Assembly (NCBI GenBank): GCA_023388835.1
Contig: JAEWFK010000093.1
Span: forward strand, 1-39,180
DNA: 39,180 nt
Origin: Pseudomonadota bacterium
GTDB lineage: Bacteria > Pseudomonadota > Gammaproteobacteria > Burkholderiales > Burkholderiaceae_B
Direction: 5' to 3'
Below the pieces are notes generated by a model. The model was not told where the DNA came from, searched no databases, and was given only the letters and a program-made list of their open reading frames with translations. The translations under genes and the position numbers were made by a program. Every line of letters starts with the position of its first letter. Positions within the stretch are counted from its first letter, which is position 1. This document shows, piece by piece, positions 9,018 through 16,984 of this stretch.

Positions 9018-10430
9018 CTACGGTTTCGCGGTGTGGAAGTCATGGTCTGGCCCGAATTTCTTTATTTCGTGCGAGGCCATCATTTTCACGAGGATTTTGT
9101 AGGTGTCGAGGTCGAAGGTGGGACGGCCGCGGCGGACGAGGTCGGCGGCTTCGTCAAGATGCCGCACGCTGCCGTAATGGCACCAGTTTTCGACCACGTG
9201 CAGCATGTCGCCCTCCACGATGGCGACGGGGCCATCGTGGGGCCAGGATTCCATCTTGAGAGAGGCCAAAGCGGTGCGCAGCCGCTCGGCGTGAGCCACG
9301 GCCGGCTCGTGCCCGAGGCAGGCGCCCTGGCAGCGCTTCAACTGGTGATTGAAGCAACGACCGGGGGTGTGCTTCTCGATTCCCAACACGGGCGGACACA
9401 GGCCGTGCTCCGCGCATAAGGCCCGCAGCCGTTCAATCGCAGCACGTCGGCTGCGGAAGAAACCATACAGGCCGCTGGCCGGCGGGAAGCCCATGTCGGC
9501 GGCTCTCACCAGCCGCATTCGGCTGTCGCCGAGCAAGTCGCTTTCCATTTCCCACGCGCAGAGTTCGCAGTTCCGGCGCAGCAGCCGGTTATGCGTGGGC
9601 TGCAAGGCCTTGATCAGCCGCGCCTCTTCCAACAGCGCGCCCAGCTCGCCCGCGGTCTTGATGTGATCGATACGCCTGACCTGCTGGCACAGGCTGAGCT
9701 CGCGGTCGTTGCCGTGGTCAGCGCTGAAGTGCGACAACACGCGCGTACGCAGCCGGGTGCTCTTGCCAACATAGAGCGGTATATCGTTTTCGCCGTAAAA
9801 CAGATAGACGCCCGGTGACTCAGGCAGGGCGTCGACCTCGGCCGGGTCCAGAAACGCCGGCAAGGTGGGCCGTCCGATCAGTGCGCGCACGACCTCTTCG
9901 AGTTGGCTGGAAGGAAACTCGCGGTGCAGATGGTCCCAGAACTGCTGGAGCACCTGTGCATCGCCCAAGGCGCGGTGCCGGGCCGAGACCTTCAGGCCAT
10001 GGCGTGCAATGACATGGTCCAGACTATGGCGGCGTTCGTGGCCGTACATGCGCCGCGAAAGCTTCACGGTGCAGAGCACGCGCGGCCGTATCGTCACGCC
10101 GGCCCGGCGAAAGGCGGCTTTGATGTGGCCATGGTCAAAGCGGGCGTTGTGAGCGACGAATATCCGCCCGTCCAACTGATCGAACAGTTCGTGGGCGATA
10201 TCTTCGAACCGGGGGGCCGACGCCACCATTTCGTTCGAGATGCCCGTCAGCCTTTGAATGTGTTCGGGGATGCGGGTCTCGGGTTTGATCAGGCTTGCCC
10301 ATTCGCGCACGCCTGACTCATCGAGCTGAATCACGGCGATTTCGGTGATGGACGCCAACTGGGCCGGGCCGCCGGTGGTCTCGATATCGACAAAGGCCAG
10401 GCCCTCGCGCAGGAAAGGAGACGGACTCAT
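9018..10430 (-). CDS. DEDDh 3'-5' exonuclease fused to a UvrC/Cho-type GIY-YIG nuclease
   Basis: 470 aa from ATG 10430; the frame is open far upstream, but only from here does the sequence match protein families. Residues about 10-170 form a DnaQ-type exonuclease: FVDIETTG (D15, E17), AHNARFDH (D99), and RHRALGDA (H152, D157). Residues about 200-290 form a GIY-YIG nuclease with SPGVYLFYGE and LYVGKSTRLRTRV, as in the UvrC N-terminus and Cho. A conserved Cys-containing tail follows (KRCQGACLG). Cho makes the 3' incision in nucleotide excision repair; here it is joined to a proofreading-type exonuclease. A LexA-like box 29 bases upstream suggests SOS induction. Confidence 0.9.
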   Translation of the reverse strand: MSPSPFLREGLAFVDIETTGGPAQLASITEIAVIQLDESGVREWASLIKPETRIPEHIQRLTGISNEMVASAPRFEDIAHELFDQLDGRIFVAHNARFDHGHIKAAFRRAGVTIRPRVLCTVKLSRRMYGHERRHSLDHVIARHGLKVSARHRALGDAQVLQQFWDHLHREFPSSQLEEVVRALIGRPTLPAFLDPAEVDALPESPGVYLFYGENDIPLYVGKSTRLRTRVLSHFSADHGNDRELSLCQQVRRIDHIKTAGELGALLEEARLIKALQPTHNRLLRRNCELCAWEMESDLLGDSRMRLVRAADMGFPPASGLYGFFRSRRAAIERLRALCAEHGLCPPVLGIEKHTPGRCFNHQLKRCQGACLGHEPAVAHAERLRTALASLKMESWPHDGPVAIVEGDMLHVVENWCHYGSVRHLDEAADLVRRGRPTFDLDTYKILVKMMASHEIKKFGPDHDFHTAKP

Positions 10431-10459
10431 GAAAGGGCTGGGGAGAACTGGGATTGATA

Positions 10460-10475
10460 CTGTATATTTTAACAG
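10460..10475 (-). promoter_or_regulatory. LexA (SOS) box
   Basis: CTGTATATTTTAACAG matches the gamma/betaproteobacterial LexA operator CTGT-N8-ACAG exactly in both half sites and has an AT-rich centre. It is preceded by TA, as in strong operators. It lies 29 bases upstream of the exonuclease/GIY-YIG ATG at 10430 and 108 bases from the divergent oxidoreductase gene, so the nuclease gene is the likely target. Confidence 0.8.
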
Positions 10476-10583
10476 CTGCAGGATCCCCGCTTCGTCGGCA
10501 CCAACATGGCGATCAATGGGGCATGCATATGTATTAGCCTCTAAGATAGGGGCTTGTGAATTCGCTGATTCCGGGAGAGGGAC

Positions 10584-11726
10584 ATGGGCTCGAACGACGC
10601 CTTCGATTACGCAATCATCGGGGCCGGCATGGCCGGTGCATCGGTAGCGTACCGCTTGAGCCTGACGGGGGCGTCCGTGCTGGTGCTGGAACAGGAGTCC
10701 CAGCCCGGCTACCACTCGACCGGCCGCTCGGCGGCCATGTTCATGGAGACCTATGGCACCGAACATACCCGCGCTCTCACCCGCGCCAGTCGCGACTTTT
10801 TCCTGAATCCGCCTGAAGGCTTCAGCGAGCACCCTATCTTGGCGCCGCGCGGTGTGCTGTATATCGCGCAGGCCGGACAGGAAAGCCTCCTGGAAAATGC
10901 CTACGAGGCCTACCGCGACCAAGGCTTGGACGTACAGCGGCTGAGCCCGGGCGAAGCCATTGCCATGGTGCCCTGCCTTGCACCCGACACCCTGGTCGGC
11001 GCCATACACGATACCGTCGCCAGCGACATGGATGTGCACGGCCTGCATCAGGGCTTTCTGCGCGGCATGCGCGACCGCGGTGCGCAACTGCGCGGTGACG
11101 CCAGGCTGGAGTCGGCCACTCATGAGAACGGCATCTGGACGCTGCATACCTCCAGCGTGGGCGAAATACGCGCCAGGGTCGTCGTCAATGCCGCGGGCGC
11201 CTGGGCCGATACCGTGGCGCAAATGTGCGGCGCGACGGTGCCGGGCATCCAACCGATGCGCCGGTCCGCCTTCCTGTTCCCCGCTCCGGAAGACGTGGAC
11301 AGCACACATTGGCCGACCGTGCTGGGTGTGGACGAGAGCTTCTACTTCAAGCCGGATGCGGGCGTGCTGCTCGGCTCTCCCGCCAATGCCGACCCGGTGG
11401 ACCCTCATGACGTTGTCCCGGAAGAGCTGGACGTCGCCACGGGCATCTACCGCATCGAAGAAGCCACCACCTTGCGCATCCGCCGCCCCAGCCATGTTTG
11501 GGCGGGGCTCCGTTCCTTCGCACCGGACAACGAATTCGTGATCGGCTGGGATGCAGGCGTGCCCGGCTTCTTCTGGGTGGCGGGCCAGGGCGGATACGGC
11601 ATCCAGACGGCAGCGGGGGCGTCCCTGCTGGCCAGTTCACTACTGCTGGGCCAGGCGCTGCCAGCGGAACTCACCGACCACGGCGTGTCCGCCCAGGTCG
11701 TCGACCCAGCGCGATTCAAAGAATAA
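10584..11726 (+). CDS. FAD-dependent oxidoreductase of the DadA/glycine oxidase family
   Basis: 380 aa. Start at ATG 10584 with GGGAGAGG upstream. The N-terminus has the FAD-binding dinucleotide motif IIGAGMAGASVAYRL (GAGMAG at 13-18) and STGRSAAMF, typical of amine/amino acid oxidases of the DAO family. The C-terminus has VWAGLRSFAPDNEFVIG and FFWVAGQGGYGIQTAAGASL, which closes the FAD site. It probably oxidises an amino acid or secondary amine in the cytoplasm; the substrate is not readable. It is followed after 20 bases by a YkvI-like transporter gene, so uptake plus oxidation of one amine or amino acid is a reasonable inference. Confidence 0.87.
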   Translation: MGSNDAFDYAIIGAGMAGASVAYRLSLTGASVLVLEQESQPGYHSTGRSAAMFMETYGTEHTRALTRASRDFFLNPPEGFSEHPILAPRGVLYIAQAGQESLLENAYEAYRDQGLDVQRLSPGEAIAMVPCLAPDTLVGAIHDTVASDMDVHGLHQGFLRGMRDRGAQLRGDARLESATHENGIWTLHTSSVGEIRARVVVNAAGAWADTVAQMCGATVPGIQPMRRSAFLFPAPEDVDSTHWPTVLGVDESFYFKPDAGVLLGSPANADPVDPHDVVPEELDVATGIYRIEEATTLRIRRPSHVWAGLRSFAPDNEFVIGWDAGVPGFFWVAGQGGYGIQTAAGASLLASSLLLGQALPAELTDHGVSAQVVDPARFKE

Positions 11727-11746
11727 TCGGAGACAGGAAAAACATC

Positions 11747-12793
11747 ATGAATATGAAAGAAGTGCTCAGGATAGCGGGTGCCTTCGTGGGCGTGATCGTC
11801 GGTGCGGGCTTCGCATCGGGCCAGGAAATCATGCAGTTCTTCACCAGCTTCGGCACGCTGGGGCTGTTGGGCGCCGTGATCAGCAGCGCCCTGTTCGTCT
11901 TCCTGGCCATGGCGCTTGCCACCCTGGGCCAGCAACGGGCTTCCACATCGCACAAGCGCGTGATTGATGCGATATGCGGGCGGCATCTTGGCGTGGCGGT
12001 CGATGCCATGATCACCTTCTTCATGTTCGCCATCACCGTGGTGATGCTTGCCGGCGCGGGCGCCCTGCTGGAACAGCTCGCCGGCATCCCCCAGCTGTGG
12101 GGCAGCATCGCCGTCACCATCCTGACCGTTACCATCGTGTGCATGGACATCCGAAAAGTCATCGGCTTCATCGGGTCCATCACCCCGCTGCTTGTCGCGC
12201 TCGTCGTTATCGTCGCAGCTGCCGCCATCATCGGAGGCGACGCGGATATCGACACCCTGAAGGCTGCTGCCGCCGAGCAACCCCGCGGGGCCGGTAACTG
12301 GTTCATCGCCGCCCTGCTTTACGTGTCGTACAACATCGTCGCGGGTGCGCCCTTCCTGGTGATCATGGGCGGCCAGACGCTCGACCGCAAGACCGCGCTT
12401 TGGGGCGGTGTGTTCGGCGGCTTGCTGTTGGGCGCACTGATGCTGCTGATCGCCGGCGGCATGTTCGCGCGGGTCGACGACCTGGGCGGCGTCGCCATGC
12501 CCATGCTGCTGTTGGCCAGCCAGCTGTCGCCTATGCTGGGTGTCGCCATGGGAATCGCGATATTCGGCATGATCCTGAACACAGCGGTTGGCGTGCTGTA
12601 TTCATTCTCTGCCCGCATCCTGGAACCCGGCACCCCACGCTTTCGCTGGGGCACCATCGCAGCCGGTATTCTTGCCTTCCTGGGCAGTCTGTTCGGCTTC
12701 ATCCAGTTGGTGGGAACCGTATATCCGTTCTTCGGCTACCTCGGCTTCGTGCTCATGGTGTGCACCTTCATCGGTTGGTGGCGGTCAAAGTGA
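11747..12793 (+). CDS. YkvI-family membrane transporter-like protein
   Basis: 348 aa from ATG 11747, with GGAGACAGGAAA upstream; the open frame extends left inside the previous gene, but that part is a shadow. About ten hydrophobic segments cover the whole length. The start MNMKEVLRIAGAFVGVIVGAG and GFASGQEIMQFF match the YkvI family, which is distantly related to the amino acid/sodium symporters of the LeuT fold. Role unproven; an amino acid or amine carrier is the likely class. It forms a two-gene unit with the upstream oxidoreductase and ends 6 bases before a convergent gene. Confidence 0.82.
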   Translation: MNMKEVLRIAGAFVGVIVGAGFASGQEIMQFFTSFGTLGLLGAVISSALFVFLAMALATLGQQRASTSHKRVIDAICGRHLGVAVDAMITFFMFAITVVMLAGAGALLEQLAGIPQLWGSIAVTILTVTIVCMDIRKVIGFIGSITPLLVALVVIVAAAAIIGGDADIDTLKAAAAEQPRGAGNWFIAALLYVSYNIVAGAPFLVIMGGQTLDRKTALWGGVFGGLLLGALMLLIAGGMFARVDDLGGVAMPMLLLASQLSPMLGVAMGIAIFGMILNTAVGVLYSFSARILEPGTPRFRWGTIAAGILAFLGSLFGFIQLVGTVYPFFGYLGFVLMVCTFIGWWRSK

Positions 12794-12799
12794 CAGGAG

Positions 12800-13804
12800 T
12801 TACTGCACTTTTGCGCCGGCCCGCGTAACGAGGTCGGCCCACTTGCCGATTTCCGCCTTCCCGAACTCACTCAGGTTGATGGAGGTGTCGCCCGGGTTCT
12901 CCAGACCAAGACTGTTCAGTTTTTCCACGATCTGGGTATCTGTGAGCGCGGACTGTGCGGCGGACTTCAGTTTGTCCATCGCCGGTTCCGGTGTGCCCGC
13001 GGGCGCATACAACATGAACCACGCCACCAGATCGAAGTCGCTGCCCGTCTGTTCGGCGATCGGTCTTACGTCGGGCGCCGCCTGACTGGGCTTGGCACTG
13101 GAGACGCCCAGTGCGCGCAGCTTGCCCGCGCGGATATGCGGCATCACGGCAGCGGGGTGATAGAACATGAACTGCACCTGGCCCGACATCACATCGGACA
13201 GCGCCATGCCGCCTTCCTTGTAGGGCACATGCAGCATGGGCGCGCCCAGGCGGTCCTTCAACAATTCGCCTGCGAGGTGTCCGGAGGTACCGTTGCCCGC
13301 GGACGAGAACGCAACCTGGCCAGACTTTTTCGCGGCTTCCCCGAGCTCCTTCACCGACTGATAGGGTGCATCGCCCTTCACGACCAGGAAAGTCGGCGTA
13401 TATCCCGGGAACGCGATGGGTTCGAAGTCCGTTTCCGGGTCGTAGCCGGGGTCGCTGTAAAGCGCCTTGTTAATGGCGTGCGTGCCCACGGTTCCCATAA
13501 GAATGGTGTAGCCGTCCGCTGTACTGCGGGCCACTTGCGAGGTGCCGATCGTCCCGCCCGCCCCCGCCTTGTTCTCGACGACCACGGTCTGGCCCAGCGC
13601 CTTGGACATGCCGTCCGCCACCACGCGGGCAACGGTATCGGTGGTCGTGCCAGGTCCGAACGGTACGATCATGCGCACCGGCTTGTCGGGAAAAGCGGCC
13701 TGGGCAGAAAGCGGTGCGATGAAACCGCCGGCCAGCAAAGCAATGGCACCGGCAAGAATGCTGCGGCGCATGGACCGATATGGAATGGATGGTGCTCTTG
13801 TCAT
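12800..13804 (-). CDS. Bug-family tripartite tricarboxylate transporter receptor
   Basis: 334 aa. ATG 13804 is preceded by GAGGAGAC. The signal peptide ends near residue 36 (LSAQAAF), followed by the Bug signature FPDKPVRMIVPFGPGTTTD and later VVENKAGAGGTIGTSQVA. It is a periplasmic substrate-binding protein of the TctC type. No TctA/TctB membrane genes are nearby, which is usual for the many orphan Bug genes of Bordetella-like genomes. It is the last gene of a run with a citryl-CoA lyase gene and a CoA-transferase gene, so it probably captures the carboxylic acid that these enzymes use. Confidence 0.92.
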   Translation of the reverse strand: MTRAPSIPYRSMRRSILAGAIALLAGGFIAPLSAQAAFPDKPVRMIVPFGPGTTTDTVARVVADGMSKALGQTVVVENKAGAGGTIGTSQVARSTADGYTILMGTVGTHAINKALYSDPGYDPETDFEPIAFPGYTPTFLVVKGDAPYQSVKELGEAAKKSGQVAFSSAGNGTSGHLAGELLKDRLGAPMLHVPYKEGGMALSDVMSGQVQFMFYHPAAVMPHIRAGKLRALGVSSAKPSQAAPDVRPIAEQTGSDFDLVAWFMLYAPAGTPEPAMDKLKSAAQSALTDTQIVEKLNSLGLENPGDTSINLSEFGKAEIGKWADLVTRAGAKVQ

Positions 13805-13843
13805 GGTTGTCTCCTCTGGTTTTTGTAGATGGAACGGGGTCTT

Positions 13844-14644
13844 CTACGACGCGCTGCCTTGGGGCATGTTTCCTTCGTACACCACATCGCGCGTCGCCTG
13901 GTACGACAAGGCGAAACCAATGGGTGTCTCGGCCTCTTCGTTCAGGTGTCCGATCAGACCCGCCGTGCGCGCGAGGATCGGCACGCCACGCAGCGCATTG
14001 ACGGGGTACTTCACGCCCATCAAGACGGCGGGAATCGCTGCCGAAACGTTCAGGCGCAAGTCCTTGCCCACGATATCGGGAATGACTTTCTCGACCGTCT
14101 CGGCGATGTCCACGTAGCGCAGGTCCGCGCCCGCTGCACGGGCCACTTCGAACAGACGCTTGACGCGCGGATCGCGCTCTTTGTGCAGCGGGTGGCCGTA
14201 GCCCGGCACCGCCCGGCGCTGCGCCCGATACGCGGACACGACCTCGCGCGCGGCACGCTCCAGATCGCCGGACGATGCCTCGGCCTGGCTGATTTCCTCG
14301 AACATGCGGCCGGCCGTTTCCGAGGCGCCGAGGATGACCGAGCCGCAACCCAGTATCCCGGCGGCGACGGCGCCCTGCATGGCATCCGGCGCGGCGGCGA
14401 GCGTCATGCGGCTTGCCTGCACGCTGGGCACCAGCCCGTGCTCGGCAATGGCGACCAGGGTGGCGTCGAGCACCGCACGCGCCGCCGCAGAAGGGCGCTC
14501 GCCGGTCACGAGCAGATAGAAATAATCGGTGAACGACACCTGGCCGATGAGGTCTTCGCACAAGTCCTCGCCACGCACGACGATGGTGTGTTCGTCGGAA
14601 GTGCAGATCGATGTACGTGGAACGGTTTCCTTGCCTATCTTCAT
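13844..14644 (-). CDS. Citryl-CoA lyase (citrate synthase-like fold)
   Basis: 266 aa, much shorter than a citrate synthase (about 430 aa) and the size of the stand-alone citryl-CoA lyase-type members of that superfamily. The motif VPGYGHPLHKERDPR (about 146-160) carries the catalytic histidine context; RTSICTSDEHTIVVRG is at the N-terminus and ILARTAGLIGHLNEE near the end. The expected reaction is cleavage of an acyl-CoA of the citryl-CoA kind into acetyl-CoA and a keto acid. It sits between the CoA-transferase gene and the Bug receptor gene, which fits activation and then cleavage of an imported acid. The real substrate may be a citrate relative rather than citrate. Confidence 0.82.
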   Translation of the reverse strand: MKIGKETVPRTSICTSDEHTIVVRGEDLCEDLIGQVSFTDYFYLLVTGERPSAAARAVLDATLVAIAEHGLVPSVQASRMTLAAAPDAMQGAVAAGILGCGSVILGASETAGRMFEEISQAEASSGDLERAAREVVSAYRAQRRAVPGYGHPLHKERDPRVKRLFEVARAAGADLRYVDIAETVEKVIPDIVGKDLRLNVSAAIPAVLMGVKYPVNALRGVPILARTAGLIGHLNEEAETPIGFALSYQATRDVVYEGNMPQGSAS

Positions 14645-14709
14645 GGTTTTCCTTTGGTGATCTCAGTAAGTTCTTGCACAGGTGTCAGGTTCGCTGGCAG
14701 TTCAGTGGT

Positions 14710-15846
14710 TCAGCGTCCGGCCAGCCAGGCCCGGATCGCATCATTGTGCTCGCCCAGTACAGGAGGGGCCGTCACTTGCGTCGTGGGCACACCATCGAAA
14801 CTGACCGGGGAACGTATGCTGCGCCATGGGCCTTGTACCGGATGCGTCGTTTCCACTTCCAGGCCGAGATGGGTCACCTGGGGGTCCTGCAGCACTTCGC
14901 TCACGTCGTACATGGGTGCGTGCGGAACGTCCTCGCCGGCCAGGCGCTCGCACCAGACCGCCCGCGGCTGCGTGGCAAAGATTCCGCCCAGCAGCTCAAT
15001 CAGTTCTTCCTGATGGTCGATGCGCCCTTCGCGTGTGGCGAACCGCTCATCGTCGAAGATATCCGGCCGTTCGATCGCCGTGGCCAGGCCGGTCCAGAAC
15101 TTCGCGGGGGACGACATGTGCAGCGCGATCCATTTCCCGTCCCGGCATTGCAGGGTATAGGACTGCGACACCCGGGGTCGGCTGTAGGGCCCCATGATCT
15201 CGCCTTCTGAAAACAGATGGGTGAAGGCATCCAGGTTGAAGTGGCACATGCTTTCGAGCATGGAGACTTCTACGCTTCGGCCCTTGCCCGTGCGGGCGCG
15301 CTCGACCAGCGCTCCCAGGATTCCGTAGGCGGCGTAGAAGCCCGTCAACGCATCGGCGATCGCCGGACCGACCACCCTCGGGTTTTCCGGGTTGACCAGC
15401 AGGCCCAGGAACCCGCTGGCCGCCTGGGCCACCGTGTCGTAGGCGGGCCGTCCGGCGGCCGGGCCGCTCTGGCCGAAACCGCTGATGGCGCAATAGATCA
15501 GCCCCGGGTTCAGCGCACGCAAGCGCTCTTCCCCCGCGCCGAGGCGCTCCGCCGCACCCGGGCGGAAGTTCTGGATGTAGACGTCCGCCTTCTCAATCAG
15601 GGCGTCGAACACCTCGGCGTCGGCCGGATCCTTGGTGTTGAGCTCAATACTCTGTTTGTTACGGTTATAGGTTTGGTAGTGCGCACTGTAAGTCCCGCCC
15701 TTGAAGGCGCGAAAAGGATCGCCCTGACCGGGCTGCTCAACCTTGATCACCGTAGCGCCGAGATCCGCCAGCAGCATGCCGGCGGCGGGCCCCGTAATAA
15801 ACGTACCCTGCTCGATGACGACGATGTCCTTCAATACTCCGCTCAT
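14710..15846 (-). CDS. CaiB/BaiF-family (class III) CoA-transferase
   Basis: 378 aa from ATG 15846, with GGAGAG just upstream; the open frame runs further but overlaps the divergent regulator region. Family features are the N-terminal VVIEQGTFITGPAAGMLLADL and GATVIKVEQPGQGDPFR, NRNKQSIELNTKDP, FRPGAAERLG, and PAIADALTGFYAAYGI with the likely catalytic Asp at 165. It should transfer CoA between a CoA donor and a carboxylic acid. It is first in the operon with the citryl-CoA lyase and Bug receptor genes, and is divergent from a LysR gene that probably controls it. Confidence 0.9.
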   Translation of the reverse strand: MSGVLKDIVVIEQGTFITGPAAGMLLADLGATVIKVEQPGQGDPFRAFKGGTYSAHYQTYNRNKQSIELNTKDPADAEVFDALIEKADVYIQNFRPGAAERLGAGEERLRALNPGLIYCAISGFGQSGPAAGRPAYDTVAQAASGFLGLLVNPENPRVVGPAIADALTGFYAAYGILGALVERARTGKGRSVEVSMLESMCHFNLDAFTHLFSEGEIMGPYSRPRVSQSYTLQCRDGKWIALHMSSPAKFWTGLATAIERPDIFDDERFATREGRIDHQEELIELLGGIFATQPRAVWCERLAGEDVPHAPMYDVSEVLQDPQVTHLGLEVETTHPVQGPWRSIRSPVSFDGVPTTQVTAPPVLGEHNDAIRAWLAGR

Positions 15847-15931
15847 TGCTCTCCGCCTGCTGATCATCCATACGCCGCTTATGGTAAGAAGGCGCTCGCA
15901 AAGATGGAAATGATTAATTTCCCGATTTATG

Positions 15932-15946
15932 ATCGATGCTGTCGAT
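15932..15946. promoter_or_regulatory. LysR-type operator candidate (T-N11-A dyad)
   Basis: ATCGA-TGCTG-TCGAT is a perfect 5-base dyad with the T-N11-A spacing typical of LysR binding sites. It lies in the 112-base divergent gap, 12 bases upstream of the LysR ATG at 15959, a position that suits autoregulation together with control of the CoA-transferase operon. Confidence 0.55.
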
Positions 15947-15958
15947 AGAAGGGGAACC

Positions 15959-16873
15959 ATGGAGCTTCGCCATCTGCGCTACTTCGTCGCTGTCGCCGGC
16001 TCACTTAATTTCACGCGCGCGGCAGAACGTGTCCACGTCACTCAGTCCACGCTTTCGCACCAGATACGCCAGCTGGAAGAAGAACTCGGGCAGCGGCTGC
16101 TCGAACGCAACGGACGGCGCGTCACTCTCACCGAGGCGGGAGACACCTTTCTGATCTATGCCGTTCGCGCCTTGCAAGAGGTCGATAAAGGGATGGGCGA
16201 GCTGAAGAGCCGTTCAGTCAGGTTGACCGGCATGGTACGGATTGGCACGACGCACACCTTCAACATGAGCTTCATCCCGCAGTGCGTGGCGCTGTTTCTA
16301 AAGCGCCATCCCACGGTGAAAGTCGTGATCGAGGAGCTGAACGCGGACGACATCCTGACGGGCTTGCACAGCGGCAAGCTCGACCTCGGGGTGGCTTACC
16401 GGCCCGGTGTACATACGGAACTGCGCTTCGAACCGCTGTACAACGAAGAGCTCGCCCTGGTGGTGGGCGCGGACCATCCCCTGGCTTCCCGCCGGCGGGT
16501 ACGGATGGTGGAATTGCATCGCGAAGCGCTGGTCATGCTACCCACCAGCTTTTCCACCCGGCGGCTGCTGGATGAGTCTTTTCAGGCCGCGGGCGCGGAA
16601 CCGGTGATCATGGTGGAGATGAACAGCGTCGCAGCCATGCTCGACCTGGCTTCCAGGATCCGGATCGGCGCCATCATCGCACCCAGTTCGATTGCCGGAC
16701 GCGAGCAAAATCTTCGCGTCATCGCACTGGAAAGCCCCACCCCCGTGCGCACCCCGGGCCTGCTGTTCTCCGACGAGTACGCCCCCACCTCCGCCGGAAG
16801 AGCGTTCGCGGCCCTGATACGCCGCCACAGCACGAAACTGGGCAATCAGGGACGGAGCACGGATCTGACTTGA
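15959..16873 (+). CDS. LysR-family transcriptional regulator (CynR-like)
   Basis: 304 aa from ATG 15959, preceded by AGAAGGGGAA. The winged helix-turn-helix is at about 1-60 (MELRHLRYFVAVAGSLNFTR, then TQSTLSHQIRQLEEELGQRL); the substrate-binding domain follows from about residue 90 (VRIGTTHTFNMSFIPQC). It is divergent from the CoA-transferase operon and is its probable regulator, sensing the acid or a CoA intermediate. The last few codons (from about 16844) lie inside a repeated GGGACGGAGCA sequence, so the natural C-terminus may have been altered by the REP-like element. Confidence 0.9.
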   Translation: MELRHLRYFVAVAGSLNFTRAAERVHVTQSTLSHQIRQLEEELGQRLLERNGRRVTLTEAGDTFLIYAVRALQEVDKGMGELKSRSVRLTGMVRIGTTHTFNMSFIPQCVALFLKRHPTVKVVIEELNADDILTGLHSGKLDLGVAYRPGVHTELRFEPLYNEELALVVGADHPLASRRRVRMVELHREALVMLPTSFSTRRLLDESFQAAGAEPVIMVEMNSVAAMLDLASRIRIGAIIAPSSIAGREQNLRVIALESPTPVRTPGLLFSDEYAPTSAGRAFAALIRRHSTKLGNQGRSTDLT

Positions 16874-16944
16874 AAATCGGGGACGGAGCAAATTCGCCGG
16901 AGCAGGATTTCCCCATAGTGAAAATCCTGCTCCTTCCCCGATTT
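16849..16944. repeat. REP-like palindromic element
   Basis: GGGACGGAGCA occurs twice, at 16849-16859 and 16880-16890. The outer inverted repeat is 16874-16890 with 16928-16944, 16 of 17 bases complementary. A second perfect stem pairs 16899-16910 with 16922-16933 (12 bases, 11-base loop). Both stems need the same TGCTCC at 16928-16933, so two exclusive folds exist. The GGGGACGGAGCA/CCCCGATTT pattern resembles, from memory, REP-type elements mobilised by Y1-family (RAYT) transposases. No transposase gene is nearby, so it would be a non-autonomous copy. Confidence 0.6.
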
Positions 16945-16984
16945 CAGATAGACTGTTCAAGTCCTTTTCCACTGGTCTTTATTC

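Noticed and set aside
10431..11495. Long upstream extension of the exonuclease/GIY-YIG frame
   Set aside because: It is antisense to the oxidoreductase gene and crosses the LexA box; family likeness begins only at the ATG at 10430.
16899..16933. Perfect 12-base hairpin as a Rho-independent terminator of the LysR gene
   Set aside because: No T-run follows on either strand, and the same bases belong to a larger inverted repeat, so a REP-like element explains it better.
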